A DNA stretch of 64,000 nt from Micromonospora sp. WMMD961. Its GTDB lineage: Bacteria; Actinomycetota; Actinomycetes; Mycobacteriales; Micromonosporaceae. The notes below the pieces were generated by a model. The model was not told the origin of the DNA. It was given only the letters and a program-made list of their open reading frames with translations, and made no database searches. The DNA is taken from the NCBI RefSeq assembly GCF_029626145.1, contig NZ_JARUBJ010000002.1, forward strand, positions 3,383,501 through 3,447,500, read 5' to 3'. The position numbers and the translations under genes are program-made. Positions 1 through 8,081 of the stretch are shown in pieces (position 1 is the stretch's first letter; each line of letters opens with the position of its first letter).

Positions 1-156
1 GTGGGTCTGCTGCCCAGCGGGCATGCCCCGCTTGTCACCGAGACCGGAGAGGGTCAACGCGTGGGCGCCGTGCCCGGCCGCCCGAAGTGGCGCGACCACG
101 TCGTCCCATGCCGAAGCCCCCAGCCACGCCCCCGCCACCAACACGAATTCAGCCAT
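1..156 (-). CDS. alpha/beta hydrolase, N-terminal part (cut by window edge)
   Basis: The minus strand from the ATG at 156 gives 52 residues running off the left edge. It begins MAEFVLVAGAWLGASAWDDV and continues with a GHGAHALTLSGLGD stretch. This is the opening beta strand, the oxyanion-type G-A-W turn and the 'P-x-L-x-x-x-G-H' helix end typical of EstC/salicylate-esterase-like alpha/beta hydrolases. The catalytic Ser, Asp and His lie outside the window, so substrate cannot be inferred. It lies 39 nt downstream of the VOC gene on the same strand and may belong to that operon. Family assignment is fairly secure from the N-terminus; function is open. Confidence 0.75.
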   Translation of the reverse strand, partial: MAEFVLVAGAWLGASAWDDVVAPLRAAGHGAHALTLSGLGDKRGMPAGQQTH

Positions 157-195
157 GGACGGACCCTAGCGGCACCCTCCGACAGTCGCGATGCG

Positions 196-612
196 TCAGG
201 ACCAGGTGCGGGCCTCGGCGGCGAAGAGCTCCGGCGGGCTCTCCACCGGCAACACGCAGAGCAGGTGACCGCCGGGCGCCCGCAGAATCCGACACTCGAG
301 CCACCGGGACACCTCGGTGGCACCCAGGCCGATCAGCCGCGCGGTCTCGGCCGGCACGTCATCGGTCTCGATGTCGAGGTGGAAGCGGGGCTCGTCGTCG
401 ACTGCCTGGACCGCGGCGACCAGCCCCGGCAGCGCCTCGTGCAGGCCGACGAACTGCGGCTCCGCCGGATGGGTCCGGGTGCTGACGCCGAGCGCGGCGG
501 ACCAGAACTCCGCAGCCCGGGTGGCCTGCGCCGCGGGGGTGTCGATCAGCAGGGCGTAGACGCGACTTCGATGCATGCGAGGCAGCATATCGACGCCCGT
601 CAGCTCAGGCAT
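196..612 (-). CDS. VOC (glyoxalase/bleomycin-resistance fold) family protein
   Basis: 138 residues with one vicinal-oxygen-chelate domain: RVYALLIDTP start strand, AAEFWSAALG helix, RFHLDIETDD strand and a closing LRAPGGHLLCVLPV strand. This layout is typical of the glyoxalase-like subgroup of small VOC proteins, which may be metal-dependent or non-catalytic binders; no substrate can be named. The ATG at 612 overlaps the TGA of the upstream gene (607-605) by 8 nt, which suggests translational coupling. Internal ATGs at 588 and 576 are alternative starts, and the domain really begins after the latter. Confidence 0.8.
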   Translation of the reverse strand: MPELTGVDMLPRMHRSRVYALLIDTPAAQATRAAEFWSAALGVSTRTHPAEPQFVGLHEALPGLVAAVQAVDDEPRFHLDIETDDVPAETARLIGLGATEVSRWLECRILRAPGGHLLCVLPVESPPELFAAEARTWS

Positions 613-1642
613 GGTCCAGGACGGGCGGCCCGGCCGCGACCGGCATCCGGTAGACGCGCACCGGGTAGTCGACCGCAGAACGCCCGCCGTTGAGCCCGGC
701 GGTCAGGTGCAACTGGGCCGCCGGCATCCAGAGCCGGGCCTCGGCGTCGAGCCACATCGCGTCCACCCAGACCAGCCGGGGGTCGGCGACGAGGGTACGC
801 ACGCTGCCGTCCGGAGCGACGGTGAGGATGCGTCTGTGCTCCACGTCGCTGAGGTAGATGGTTCCGGTGTTGTCGATCGCCGTGCCGCCGGTGCTGGGCG
901 TGTCGCACCACCGTTCGACCCGCCGTGCCACCTCGTCGGCCGACACCGTCGGGTCGTCCACCCAGCGGGTGTCGAGCCGGGACATCCCACCGGAGGCCGG
1001 TTGGTAGTAGAGCCATCGACCGTCGGGCGACACCTCAAGCTGGTCGACGTGCAGACGCACCTCGGCGCCGTCCGGATCGCGCAGCACCCGCCCGTCGGCG
1101 ACCACCGGTCCGCCCACGGTGCTCGGGTGTCCGTCCAGTACGCGCCGAAGCCGACCCGATTCGAGGTCGAGCACGACAAGGCCGGGCATTCCCGCGTCGC
1201 TGAGGTACGCGATCGCCCCGTTGAAACGGACATCGTCGACGTAGCTGGTGGGGTGCAGCGCCTCGCCGAGGTGGTAGACGCGTTCCACCCGGTCGCCGTG
1301 TGGGTCGACCGCGATCAACCGGGCACCTCCCGGGACCTGCTTCCCGCCGATCTGCGGCGTGCCCGAGTCGAGGATCCACAGCCGACCGTCCGGGCCGCCA
1401 CGCAATCCGTTGACGTGCACGAACGTGCCGTCCGGTGGCTGGTTCGTCCGGTTCCACGCAGCGTCCGGGTACGGGTTGCGGCGGCCGTCCGGGAGGGCCT
1501 CGACCACCTGGACGCCGGGCCCGTCCGCCGACGGGTAGCTCAGGAAGACCCGCCCGCGCACTGAGGTCACCCCCGTGCACACCCGGCCCTCGCTCAGGAT
1601 CGAGGTCAGCCGGGGGTCCTCCCGGGTGGGCAGGGTGGACAT
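605..1642 (-). CDS. yellow/major-royal-jelly-type beta-propeller protein
   Basis: 345 residues from the ATG at 1642, preceded by a GAGGAGCGGG-type ribosome site; the open frame runs on to 1711 but the upstream part is low complexity. The sequence shows features of the yellow/MRJP family: a GRLWILDSG strand, a YVDDVRFNGAIAYLSDAG segment, and DGRWLYYQPASG with repeated DG turns of a six-bladed propeller. Bacterial members may be lactonase-like or pigment-related enzymes, but their substrates are mostly unknown. No signal peptide is seen, so a cytoplasmic location is likely. It leads a probable operon with the VOC protein. Confidence 0.75.
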   Translation of the reverse strand: MSTLPTREDPRLTSILSEGRVCTGVTSVRGRVFLSYPSADGPGVQVVEALPDGRRNPYPDAAWNRTNQPPDGTFVHVNGLRGGPDGRLWILDSGTPQIGGKQVPGGARLIAVDPHGDRVERVYHLGEALHPTSYVDDVRFNGAIAYLSDAGMPGLVVLDLESGRLRRVLDGHPSTVGGPVVADGRVLRDPDGAEVRLHVDQLEVSPDGRWLYYQPASGGMSRLDTRWVDDPTVSADEVARRVERWCDTPSTGGTAIDNTGTIYLSDVEHRRILTVAPDGSVRTLVADPRLVWVDAMWLDAEARLWMPAAQLHLTAGLNGGRSAVDYPVRVYRMPVAAGPPVLDHA

Positions 1643-1771
1643 CGACCCGCTCCTCACCCGCCCTGCGGCGTCGTCGGCAGTCCGGCGGGGAGCCCGACTG
1701 ACCTCGGCCACCCAGCCCGGTATCCCCGGAGCATGCCGGGCGAAACCGCCTGCTCGCCGGGCGCCGCCCGC

Positions 1772-2191
1772 TCAGTGGGTCGGGGACTGCGGGCCGACCA
1801 GGGCGGCGAGCCGCTTCGGGGCGAGCATGCAGTAGCTCTCGGAGAGCAACTCCGCGATCTCGACCCAGTCGGCGCCCCCGTCCAGGACCATGCCCATCAC
1901 CGTCGGACTCCAGTCCGGCTTGTAGAAGGGATGACCGGCGCTCAGCAGCCCGGCGATCTCGTCGAGCGGTGAGCGGAAGGTCAGTAGGCAGGCGGGCCGG
2001 TCGAGCTCGGCGGCCCGCGCGTGCACCACCTGCCGAGCGGGGTCGACGGTGAACACGTGGGCGACGGTGCGCTTGCGGATCCGCCAGCGGATGCCCACCC
2101 AGGCAGGCTCCTCGTACGTCTCCGGCAGGCCGAGACAGATCGGGCGCAGCCGGTCGAGCACCTCGGGCGGGACATCTCCGGGTTCGGTCAC
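1772..2191 (-). CDS. MmcQ/YjbR family DNA-binding-like protein
   Basis: 139 residues from the GTG at 2191. The C-terminal half carries the CyaY-like fold signature of the MmcQ/YjbR (DUF419) family: SPLDEIAGLLSAGHPFYKP, then ADWVEIAELLSESYCMLAPK. Members are small cytoplasmic proteins structurally like DNA-binding domains; physiological roles are poorly known. The open frame extends to 2467, but the extra N-terminus is arginine-rich shadow sequence, so the GTG just before TEPGDVPPEVLDRLR was preferred. An ATG at 2224 is an alternative. It diverges from the acyl-CoA dehydrogenase. Confidence 0.8.
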   Translation of the reverse strand: MTEPGDVPPEVLDRLRPICLGLPETYEEPAWVGIRWRIRKRTVAHVFTVDPARQVVHARAAELDRPACLLTFRSPLDEIAGLLSAGHPFYKPDWSPTVMGMVLDGGADWVEIAELLSESYCMLAPKRLAALVGPQSPTH

Positions 2192-2343
2192 AGGCAGCGA
2201 CCCTAGCCGCCCGGTGTGACACATTCCGCTCGCCCGACGCCGCCCGCGCCGGTGGTGCCGACTCTCCCGATCCGTCAGGATGAGCCGGGGCGACAGTGGG
2301 CCGTCGTCCCGGCAGTCCCACCCCGTGCCCGCTGAGGAGACTC

Positions 2344-4146
2344 GTGCCGTCCACCCTGCTCTCCCGCCGTGACCTGGACTTCCTGCTGCACGACTGGCTG
2401 CGGGTGTCCCAACTCGTCGAGCGTCCCCGCTACGCGGAGCACGACCGGGAGACGTTCGACGACGCACTCGACCTCGCCGAGCAGGTGGCCACCGAACAGT
2501 TCGCCCCGCACAACCGGGCGGCCGACCTCGCCGAGCCCACGTTCGACGGGCAGCGCGTGCGCCTGATCCCGCAGGTTCGCGCCGCGCTGGACAGCTTCGC
2601 CGAGACGGGCCTGCTCACCGCCGCGTTGGACGCCTCGGTCGGCGGCCTGCAACTGCCGCACGCGGTCGCGGCGGCCTGCTTCACCTGGTTCCAGGCGGCC
2701 AACGTGGCCACCTCGGCGTACCCGTTCCTGACCCTGGGCAACGCCAACCTGTTGCTGGCGCACGGAAGCGCCGAGCAGGTGGACACCTACGTCCGACCGA
2801 TGCTGGACGGCCGGTTCTTCGGCACCATGTGCCTGTCCGAGCCGCACGCGGGCAGCTCGCTGGCCGACATCACCACCCGCGCCGAGCCTCAGGCCGACGG
2901 CTCGTACCGGCTCTTCGGCACGAAGATGTGGATCTCCGGTGGCGACCACGAGTTGGCCGAGAACATCGTGCACCTCGTCCTGGCGCGGATCCCCGACGGG
3001 CCGCCCGGAGTGAAGGGCATCTCGCTGTTCATCGTCCCCAAGGTGCTGGTCGACGCGGACGGGTCGCTCGGCGAGCGCAACGACGTGGTGTTGGCCGGGC
3101 TCAACCACAAGATGGGTTTCCGGGGCACCACGAACACCCTGCTCAGCTTCGGCGACGGCGGGCACACCCCGGGCGGCCGTGCCGGTGCGGTCGGTCACCT
3201 CGTCGGGGCGCCGCACCAGGGTCTGGCACAGATGTTCCACATGATGAACGAGGCCCGGATCGGGGTCGGGGCGGGCGCCGCCGCGCTGGGTTACACCGGC
3301 TACCTCAAGAGCCTGGCGTACGCCCGGGAGCGGCCGCAGGGTCGGCCGGTCGGCGCGAAGGACCCGGCCACCGCGCAGGTGCCGATCATCGACCACCCCG
3401 ACGTACGCCGCATGCTGCTGGCGCAGAAGAGCTACGTGGAGGGGGCGCTGGCGTTGGTGCTCTACTGCGCCCGGTTGCTCGACGAGCAGAAGACCGCCCC
3501 CGCCGAGGCCGACCGTGAACGCGCCACTCTGCTGCTCGACGTGCTCACGCCGATCGCCAAGAGTTGGCCGTCGCAGTGGTGCCTGACCGCCAACGACCTG
3601 GCGATCCAGGTGCTCGGGGGAGCCGGCTACACCCGCGACCACGACGTGGAGCAGCACTACCGGGACAACCGGCTCAACCCGATCCACGAGGGCACGCACG
3701 GCATCCAGGCACTGGATCTGCTGGGGCGCAAGATGACCATGCAGGGCGGCGCCGGTCTCACTCTGTTGACCACGACGATCGAGGACACCGTCGAGCGGGC
3801 CCGGAAGGCTGGTGGCGAGGCGGCCGGTCTGGCGGACCGTCTGGCCGACGCGGTGGACCGGGTGACCGCGGTCACCGCTCGGCTGTGGGCCGACGGTGAC
3901 CCGGTGCTCGCGCTGGCCAACGCCAGCGCCTACCTGGAGGCCGTCGGACACGTGGTGATCGCGTGGATGTGGCTGGAGCAGGTGGTGGCGCTGCCGCCGG
4001 AGGGGGCCGGCGACGCGTTCCACGCCGGCAAGCGACAGGCCGCCCGGTACTTCTTCGCCGTCGAACTGCCCCGCACCGGTCCGCAGTTCGACCTGCTGGA
4101 GAGCCGGGACCGGACCGCGCTCGACATGCGGCCGGACTGGTTCTGA
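2344..4146 (+). CDS. acyl-CoA dehydrogenase (DmdC-like, long form)
   Basis: 600 residues, longer than the usual ~380-residue acyl-CoA dehydrogenases because of an N-terminal AcylCoA_DH_N helix region and a C-terminal extension like that of 3-methylmercaptopropionyl-CoA dehydrogenase DmdC. The FAD/substrate core shows MCLSEPHAGSSLADI, TKMWISGGDHE and a NPIHEGTHGIQALDLLGRK block at the usual position of the second ACAD signature. It should oxidise an acyl-CoA to the enoyl-CoA with an electron-transfer flavoprotein as acceptor; chain specificity is unknown. The GTG start is set by the GAGGAGA site at 2334-2340. It stands alone, without an ETF or hydratase next to it. Confidence 0.92.
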   Translation: MPSTLLSRRDLDFLLHDWLRVSQLVERPRYAEHDRETFDDALDLAEQVATEQFAPHNRAADLAEPTFDGQRVRLIPQVRAALDSFAETGLLTAALDASVGGLQLPHAVAAACFTWFQAANVATSAYPFLTLGNANLLLAHGSAEQVDTYVRPMLDGRFFGTMCLSEPHAGSSLADITTRAEPQADGSYRLFGTKMWISGGDHELAENIVHLVLARIPDGPPGVKGISLFIVPKVLVDADGSLGERNDVVLAGLNHKMGFRGTTNTLLSFGDGGHTPGGRAGAVGHLVGAPHQGLAQMFHMMNEARIGVGAGAAALGYTGYLKSLAYARERPQGRPVGAKDPATAQVPIIDHPDVRRMLLAQKSYVEGALALVLYCARLLDEQKTAPAEADRERATLLLDVLTPIAKSWPSQWCLTANDLAIQVLGGAGYTRDHDVEQHYRDNRLNPIHEGTHGIQALDLLGRKMTMQGGAGLTLLTTTIEDTVERARKAGGEAAGLADRLADAVDRVTAVTARLWADGDPVLALANASAYLEAVGHVVIAWMWLEQVVALPPEGAGDAFHAGKRQAARYFFAVELPRTGPQFDLLESRDRTALDMRPDWF

Positions 4147-4150
4147 CCGG

Positions 4151-4327
4151 TCAGCGCCGTCGGCCCTGGTGGTGCACCGCCTGCCGCCCCTTGACGACGC
4201 CCCAGACGATCACGATCACCAGCGCGACCACACCGATGATGATCAGCCAGCGGACCGCTTCGAGCAACAACCCGAGCAGGATCAGCACGCCGGCGACCAC
4301 GCCGACGACCCAGAGCAGTGCGCGCAT
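4151..4327 (-). CDS. small hydrophobic membrane protein
   Basis: 58 residues, MRALLWVVGVVAGVLILL onward. There are two closely spaced hydrophobic segments (about residues 3-22 and 28-46) and a basic tail ending HHQGRRR, consistent with a small inner-membrane protein with a cytoplasmic C-terminus. A GGGAGG ribosome site lies just upstream of the ATG at 4327. It is convergent with the acyl-CoA dehydrogenase; the two stop codons form the palindrome TGACCGGTCA (4144-4153). Similar short two-helix proteins are common in Micromonosporaceae, but no function is known to me. Confidence 0.75.
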   Translation of the reverse strand: MRALLWVVGVVAGVLILLGLLLEAVRWLIIIGVVALVIVIVWGVVKGRQAVHHQGRRR

Positions 4328-4483
4328 CTCGACCTCCCGTGACCGGCCGCGCCTGGTGCGGCGGGCCCGGGTTCAGATTCCCAGTCCGGCCGACACCATG
4401 CCGATTGATCGACTCGGGTTCCTCGGGGCCGGTGTGTCCGGGGCGCGGAAGTGCTTCGAAACCGGAGTCGCTCGAGGGCGGGT

Positions 4484-5233
4484 TCAGCTGCCGGTACGCG
4501 CCACGTAGACGGTGTTGGCCGACTCGCCGCCGGTCAGCGGGTTGGCGAACGGCACGACGTGCGCCCGTACGCTCGCGAACACCTCGCTCAGCGCGTCGGT
4601 GAAGCCGGCGTCCGGCGGGTCGTCCGACCAGAGGGCGAAGACGCCCTCGGGGCGCAGCAGGGCGGCCAGGCGGCGCAGACCGGCCGGCGGGTAGAACGCG
4701 GCATGGCTGGGGTGCAGGACGTTGCGCGGTGAGTGGTCGACGTCCAGCAGCACCGCGTCGAACCGCCGCCCGGGCGCCTCGGCGTCGAACCCGACGTCAC
4801 CGGCGACCGCCGCGAAGAAGTCGGCCTGCGCGAACCGGGTCCGCGGATCCTCGGCGAGCCCCGCCGCGAACGGCAGCAGCCCTCGTCGGTGCCAGTCGAT
4901 CACGTCCTCGATCGCCTCCACCACCAGCAGCGACCGCACCCGTGGGTCACCCAGCGCCGCGCAGGCGGTGTAGCCGAGGCCGAGACCGCCGACCACCACG
5001 TCGATCGACTCACCGGCCACCTCGGCGAGACCCAGCCGGGCCAGCTCGATCTCCGCGACCGGGAAGAGGCTGGACATCAGGTATTCGTCGTCGAGCTTGA
5101 CCTCGTACACCTCGACCTGCAGTGCCGGGTCCCGGCGTCGGCGCAGGCTGATCGCCCCGATCGGGGTCTCCCGCCAGGCCAGCTCCTCGAAACGCGCGCC
5201 CACGGGTGCCCTCTCGCCGCCGGATTCGTCCAC
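4484..5233 (-). CDS. spermidine-synthase-like SAM-fold protein
   Basis: 249 residues from the GTG at 5233. It contains a DEYLMSSLFPVAEIELARLGL region, a nucleotide-binding glycine loop VVVGGLGLGYTACAAL, an acidic LLVVEAIEDVIDWH strand end and FDAVLLDVDHSPRNVL, all in the order expected for spermidine synthases or their methyltransferase relatives. The canonical aminopropyltransferase Asp context is only loosely kept, so true spermidine synthesis is uncertain. The frame stays open to 5335, but that would run up to the divergent eccB start, so the GTG next to the conserved region is preferred. Confidence 0.75.
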   Translation of the reverse strand: MDESGGERAPVGARFEELAWRETPIGAISLRRRRDPALQVEVYEVKLDDEYLMSSLFPVAEIELARLGLAEVAGESIDVVVGGLGLGYTACAALGDPRVRSLLVVEAIEDVIDWHRRGLLPFAAGLAEDPRTRFAQADFFAAVAGDVGFDAEAPGRRFDAVLLDVDHSPRNVLHPSHAAFYPPAGLRRLAALLRPEGVFALWSDDPPDAGFTDALSEVFASVRAHVVPFANPLTGGESANTVYVARTGS

Positions 5234-5333
5234 GGATGGTACCGGTTGCCCCGCGGTCGACGGCCACGCAGGGTCCGCGAGACATCGACGCAACGCATAT
5301 CCTGTGCCCGGCCGAACGACCGGAAGGGACCTC

Positions 5334-6716
5334 ATGCCGTCGCGGCAGGACCAGCTGCACTCCTACCAGTTCAGCGTCCAACGGGCGGTCGCCGCCCTGG
5401 TCATGCGGGAGACCGACCCGGCGCAGTCACCGTTTCGTCGGCTGGCTGGCGCAGGTCTGGCCAGCGTCCTGGTCGCGGTGATCCTGCTGGGTGGTTTCGC
5501 GCTCTATGGCCTGTTCGCCGGTGGCGGCAAGGGCTGGCGTGACCCGGGCGCGGTGATCGTGGAGAAGGAGTCCGGTGCCCGGTTCGTCTACCGCGAGCAG
5601 AAGCTGCACCCGGTGCTCAACTACGCCTCCGCGCTGCTCATCGTCGGCGCGGATCGGTCGAAGACCGTGCTCGTCTCCCGACGCACGATCGACGGCGTGC
5701 CGCGCGGTCTGCCGCTGGGCATCGCCGACGCTCCCGACTCGCTGCCCGTCCCCGGGCGGTTGGCCACCGCGGCGTGGACGGTCTGCTCGACCGTTCCGGC
5801 CGGCGAGGCGCCCCGGTCCGCGCTGCTGATCGGCACCGAGCCCGACGGCGGCCGGCCGCTGGGCGACGAGGCACTGCTGCTGCGCCACCCCGACGGCGGC
5901 CTGCACCTGGTCTGGCACCAACGGCGTTACCTGGTCCGCGATCCCAGCCGGGTCCTGGCGGCGCTCGCCACCACCCGTGCGCAGGCCGTGCCGGTGGCTC
6001 CCGCCCTGCTCAACTCGCTGCCGGCCGGCACCGACCTCGCCCCGCTCGACCTGCCGGAACTCGGCCGGCCCGCCACCCGGGTGCCGGGCGCCGTCGTGGG
6101 CACGGTCTACCTGGTGAGCAACTCCGGTGGCGGCCGGCAGTACGCGGTGGCCCTCGACGCCGGCTTGGCCGGCATCACCGAGCTGCAGGCCGGGTTGCTG
6201 CTGGCCCGCACCGGGCAGGGTGCGCCGGTGCCGATGACCCCGGGCCGGTTCGCCGCGGTGCCCACAGTGCCCGACCTTGCGCCGACCGGCCAGAACGCCC
6301 CGCCGCCGACCCCACCCCGACTGGCGGCCGGCGGCGACGGGGCGCTCTGCACCCGCGTCGCCGACGACGGTGGGGCTGGCGAGGTGCGGTGGGGCGTACC
6401 GCTGCGGGACCTGGCGGCTTCGCCACGCACCGCGCCGACCGGCGGCGCGGTGCTGGCCGACCATGTGCTGGTCGAGCCGGGTCGCGGCGCGGTGGTCGAG
6501 GCCGCCGCGGCGCCCGGCGCGACCGGCGGCGCGGTCTCCGTGGTCACCGACCTGGGCCGGCGGTACGTGCTGGCCGACCGTGAGGTGCTGCCGATGCTCG
6601 GCTACGGCAGCGTCCGCCCGTTGCGGCTGCCGGCCGGTCTGGTCAGCCTGGTACCGGCCGGCGCGACCCTGGACCCCGCCGCCGCCCGGGCCGTCGCCGC
6701 CGGGGACGGTGGATGA
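5334..6716 (+). CDS. eccB: type VII secretion protein EccB
   Basis: 460 residues. EccB is a core membrane component of the ESX/type VII secretion complex: a short cytoplasmic N-terminus, one transmembrane helix and a large periplasmic repeat domain. Here the conserved opening MPSRQDQLHSYQFSVQRAV, a helix at about residues 39-62, and the GVPRGLPLGIADAPDSLP loop are all present. The ATG at 5334 follows a GGAAGGGAC ribosome site. No eccC, eccD, mycP, esxAB or eccE is adjacent, so either this is an orphan copy or the rest of the locus lies elsewhere. The neighbours on both sides are unrelated and divergent or convergent. Confidence 0.93.
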   Translation: MPSRQDQLHSYQFSVQRAVAALVMRETDPAQSPFRRLAGAGLASVLVAVILLGGFALYGLFAGGGKGWRDPGAVIVEKESGARFVYREQKLHPVLNYASALLIVGADRSKTVLVSRRTIDGVPRGLPLGIADAPDSLPVPGRLATAAWTVCSTVPAGEAPRSALLIGTEPDGGRPLGDEALLLRHPDGGLHLVWHQRRYLVRDPSRVLAALATTRAQAVPVAPALLNSLPAGTDLAPLDLPELGRPATRVPGAVVGTVYLVSNSGGGRQYAVALDAGLAGITELQAGLLLARTGQGAPVPMTPGRFAAVPTVPDLAPTGQNAPPPTPPRLAAGGDGALCTRVADDGGAGEVRWGVPLRDLAASPRTAPTGGAVLADHVLVEPGRGAVVEAAAAPGATGGAVSVVTDLGRRYVLADREVLPMLGYGSVRPLRLPAGLVSLVPAGATLDPAAARAVAAGDGG

Positions 6717-6732
6717 CGCGGCCTGCGCGGTG

Positions 6733-7338
6733 TCAGTCCGCCGGCCGGCGCAGGATGGTGACCGCGAACGGGGCGTCGTCGCGCCACGGGCGCAGGTCCC
6801 AGGTGGCGAAGCGGTGCTCCACGCGCAGCCCGGCGGCCACCGCGTCGGCGTCGAACGCGGTCAGCGGGTAGCCGCGTTCGGTGCCGAAGCCCACGGTCAG
6901 CACCCCGTCGGGCCGCAGGTGGGCGGCGACCCGGCGCAGCACCTCCGGCTCGGTGCCGACGGCGACGAAGGCGAGCACGTTGCCGGCCAGCACCGCCGCT
7001 TCGAACGGCTCCGCCTCACCCAACGCGGGCAGATCCAGTTCGGCCAGGTCGGCGACCAGCCAGGTCGGGCCGGGATGGTCGGCGCGGGCGGCGTCCACCA
7101 GTGCCGGGTCGGCGTCCACCCCCACCACTGTGTGCCCACGCTGGGCCAGCGCGGCACCGACCCGGCCGGTGCCGCTGCCGGCGTCGAGGATCCGTGAGCC
7201 GGGCGCGACCAGGGTGTCCACCAGGCGGGCCTCGCCGGCCAGGTCCGCTCCCTCGGCGGCCAGCTTGCGGAACCGGTCGATGTACCACTGTGAGTGCTCG
7301 GGGCCGGTGTCGGTCGCCCAGCGGGTCGGGTTGGCCAT
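6733..7338 (-). CDS. class I SAM-dependent methyltransferase
   Basis: 201 residues with an N-terminal Rossmann methyltransferase domain: motif I ILDAGSGTGRVGAALAQRGH (about residues 50-70), acidic motif II VVGVDADPALVDAARAD, and a WLVADLAELDLP strand. The early HSQWYIDRFRKLAAEGADL region resembles methyltransferase type 11/25 proteins acting on small molecules. The substrate cannot be told from sequence. It is convergent with eccB with a 16-nt gap and probably monocistronic. Confidence 0.88.
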   Translation of the reverse strand: MANPTRWATDTGPEHSQWYIDRFRKLAAEGADLAGEARLVDTLVAPGSRILDAGSGTGRVGAALAQRGHTVVGVDADPALVDAARADHPGPTWLVADLAELDLPALGEAEPFEAAVLAGNVLAFVAVGTEPEVLRRVAAHLRPDGVLTVGFGTERGYPLTAFDADAVAAGLRVEHRFATWDLRPWRDDAPFAVTILRRPAD

Positions 7339-7378
7339 GTGGCCACCGTAACCGGACCGGTGGGGGAGCGGCGCGGGG

Positions 7379-7975
7379 TCAGGGCCGGCGGTGTGGGTCG
7401 ACCCGAAGGCCGTCGAGGACGAACCCCATGTGCCGACGCCAGGCGCCGGTGTCGGCCTTGGGGTCGCTTCGCAGGATGCCGGAACTCGCCAAGAAGATCG
7501 CGGTGAGGTCGGCGGGGCCGAAGTCGTCGCGTAGCGAACCGTCTTCCTGGGCCGCTTCGAGGAACGACGACGCGTGCACGACGGCCTCGTCGCACAGGCG
7601 CGCCAACTGCTCCGAAGCCGGGTACCGGCGCGCCATGATGTCGTCGAGTACGGGCAGGGTGGCCTGGAGTTCGAGCAGGCTCGTCAGGTAGAAGCGGAAT
7701 CGGCTCCACGGGTCGGGAATCGCCTGGGCCTCGGCGGCGATCGTCGCCATCTGCTCGGCCGCGATGATCGGGACGGCGACGTCGATGAGCGCTTCCCGGG
7801 AGCCGAACCGGTTGTAGAGGGTGCCCGTACTGACACCGGCGGTGCGGGCCACCTCCTCCAGCGGCGCGCCGAGACCCTGCGCACGGAACACCTCAACGGC
7901 GGCGTTCGTGAGCTTTACGAGGTTCTCCCGTGCGTCGCGCCGCAGCGTCGACCTGCCCGTTCCACCCGTTCCCAT
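7379..7975 (-). CDS. TetR/AcrR family transcriptional regulator
   Basis: 198 residues. The N-terminal TetR helix-turn-helix is clear (NAAVEVFRAQGLGAPLEEVA, then GVSTGTLYNRFGSREAL, about residues 25-66), followed by an all-helical ligand domain with RFRFYLTSLLELQATLPVL. It is divergent from an SDR gene, and the shared 106-nt gap holds CCTCAAGTT/AACTTGAGG half-sites that are the likely operator. Inference: it represses the SDR gene and itself and is released by an SDR-related small molecule. Confidence 0.92.
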   Translation of the reverse strand: MGTGGTGRSTLRRDARENLVKLTNAAVEVFRAQGLGAPLEEVARTAGVSTGTLYNRFGSREALIDVAVPIIAAEQMATIAAEAQAIPDPWSRFRFYLTSLLELQATLPVLDDIMARRYPASEQLARLCDEAVVHASSFLEAAQEDGSLRDDFGPADLTAIFLASSGILRSDPKADTGAWRRHMGFVLDGLRVDPHRRP

Positions 7976-8004
7976 CCGCGCCGGCCTCCATAAGTTGATG
8001 ACAC

Positions 8005-8054
8005 CCTCAAGTTAATGCTAGCGTCGGTCAGGTCAACTTGAGGCAGCCCTCAAG
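8005..8054. promoter_or_regulatory. candidate TetR operator cluster
   Basis: CCTCAAGTT at 8005-8013 and its exact reverse complement AACTTGAGG at 8035-8043 flank 21 nt, and a further CCCTCAAG copy lies at 8047-8054. The sites sit between the divergent TetR (start 7975) and SDR (start 8082) genes, in an unusually AT-rich stretch that also contains TTAATGCTA. This is the arrangement expected for an autoregulated TetR repressor; binding itself is inference. Confidence 0.6.
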
Positions 8055-8081
8055 ATATCACTCGACCTGGGGAGTCCACAC

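Noticed and set aside
2275..4023. A 582-codon open frame antisense to the acyl-CoA dehydrogenase
   Set aside because: It is a GC-rich shadow frame. Its translation is a run of Arg/Gly/Val/His without motifs, while the plus strand encodes a clear enzyme.
4360..4400. tRNA T-arm-like sequence GGGTTCAGATTCCC
   Set aside because: No matching acceptor, D or anticodon arms could be drawn in the preceding 70 nt.
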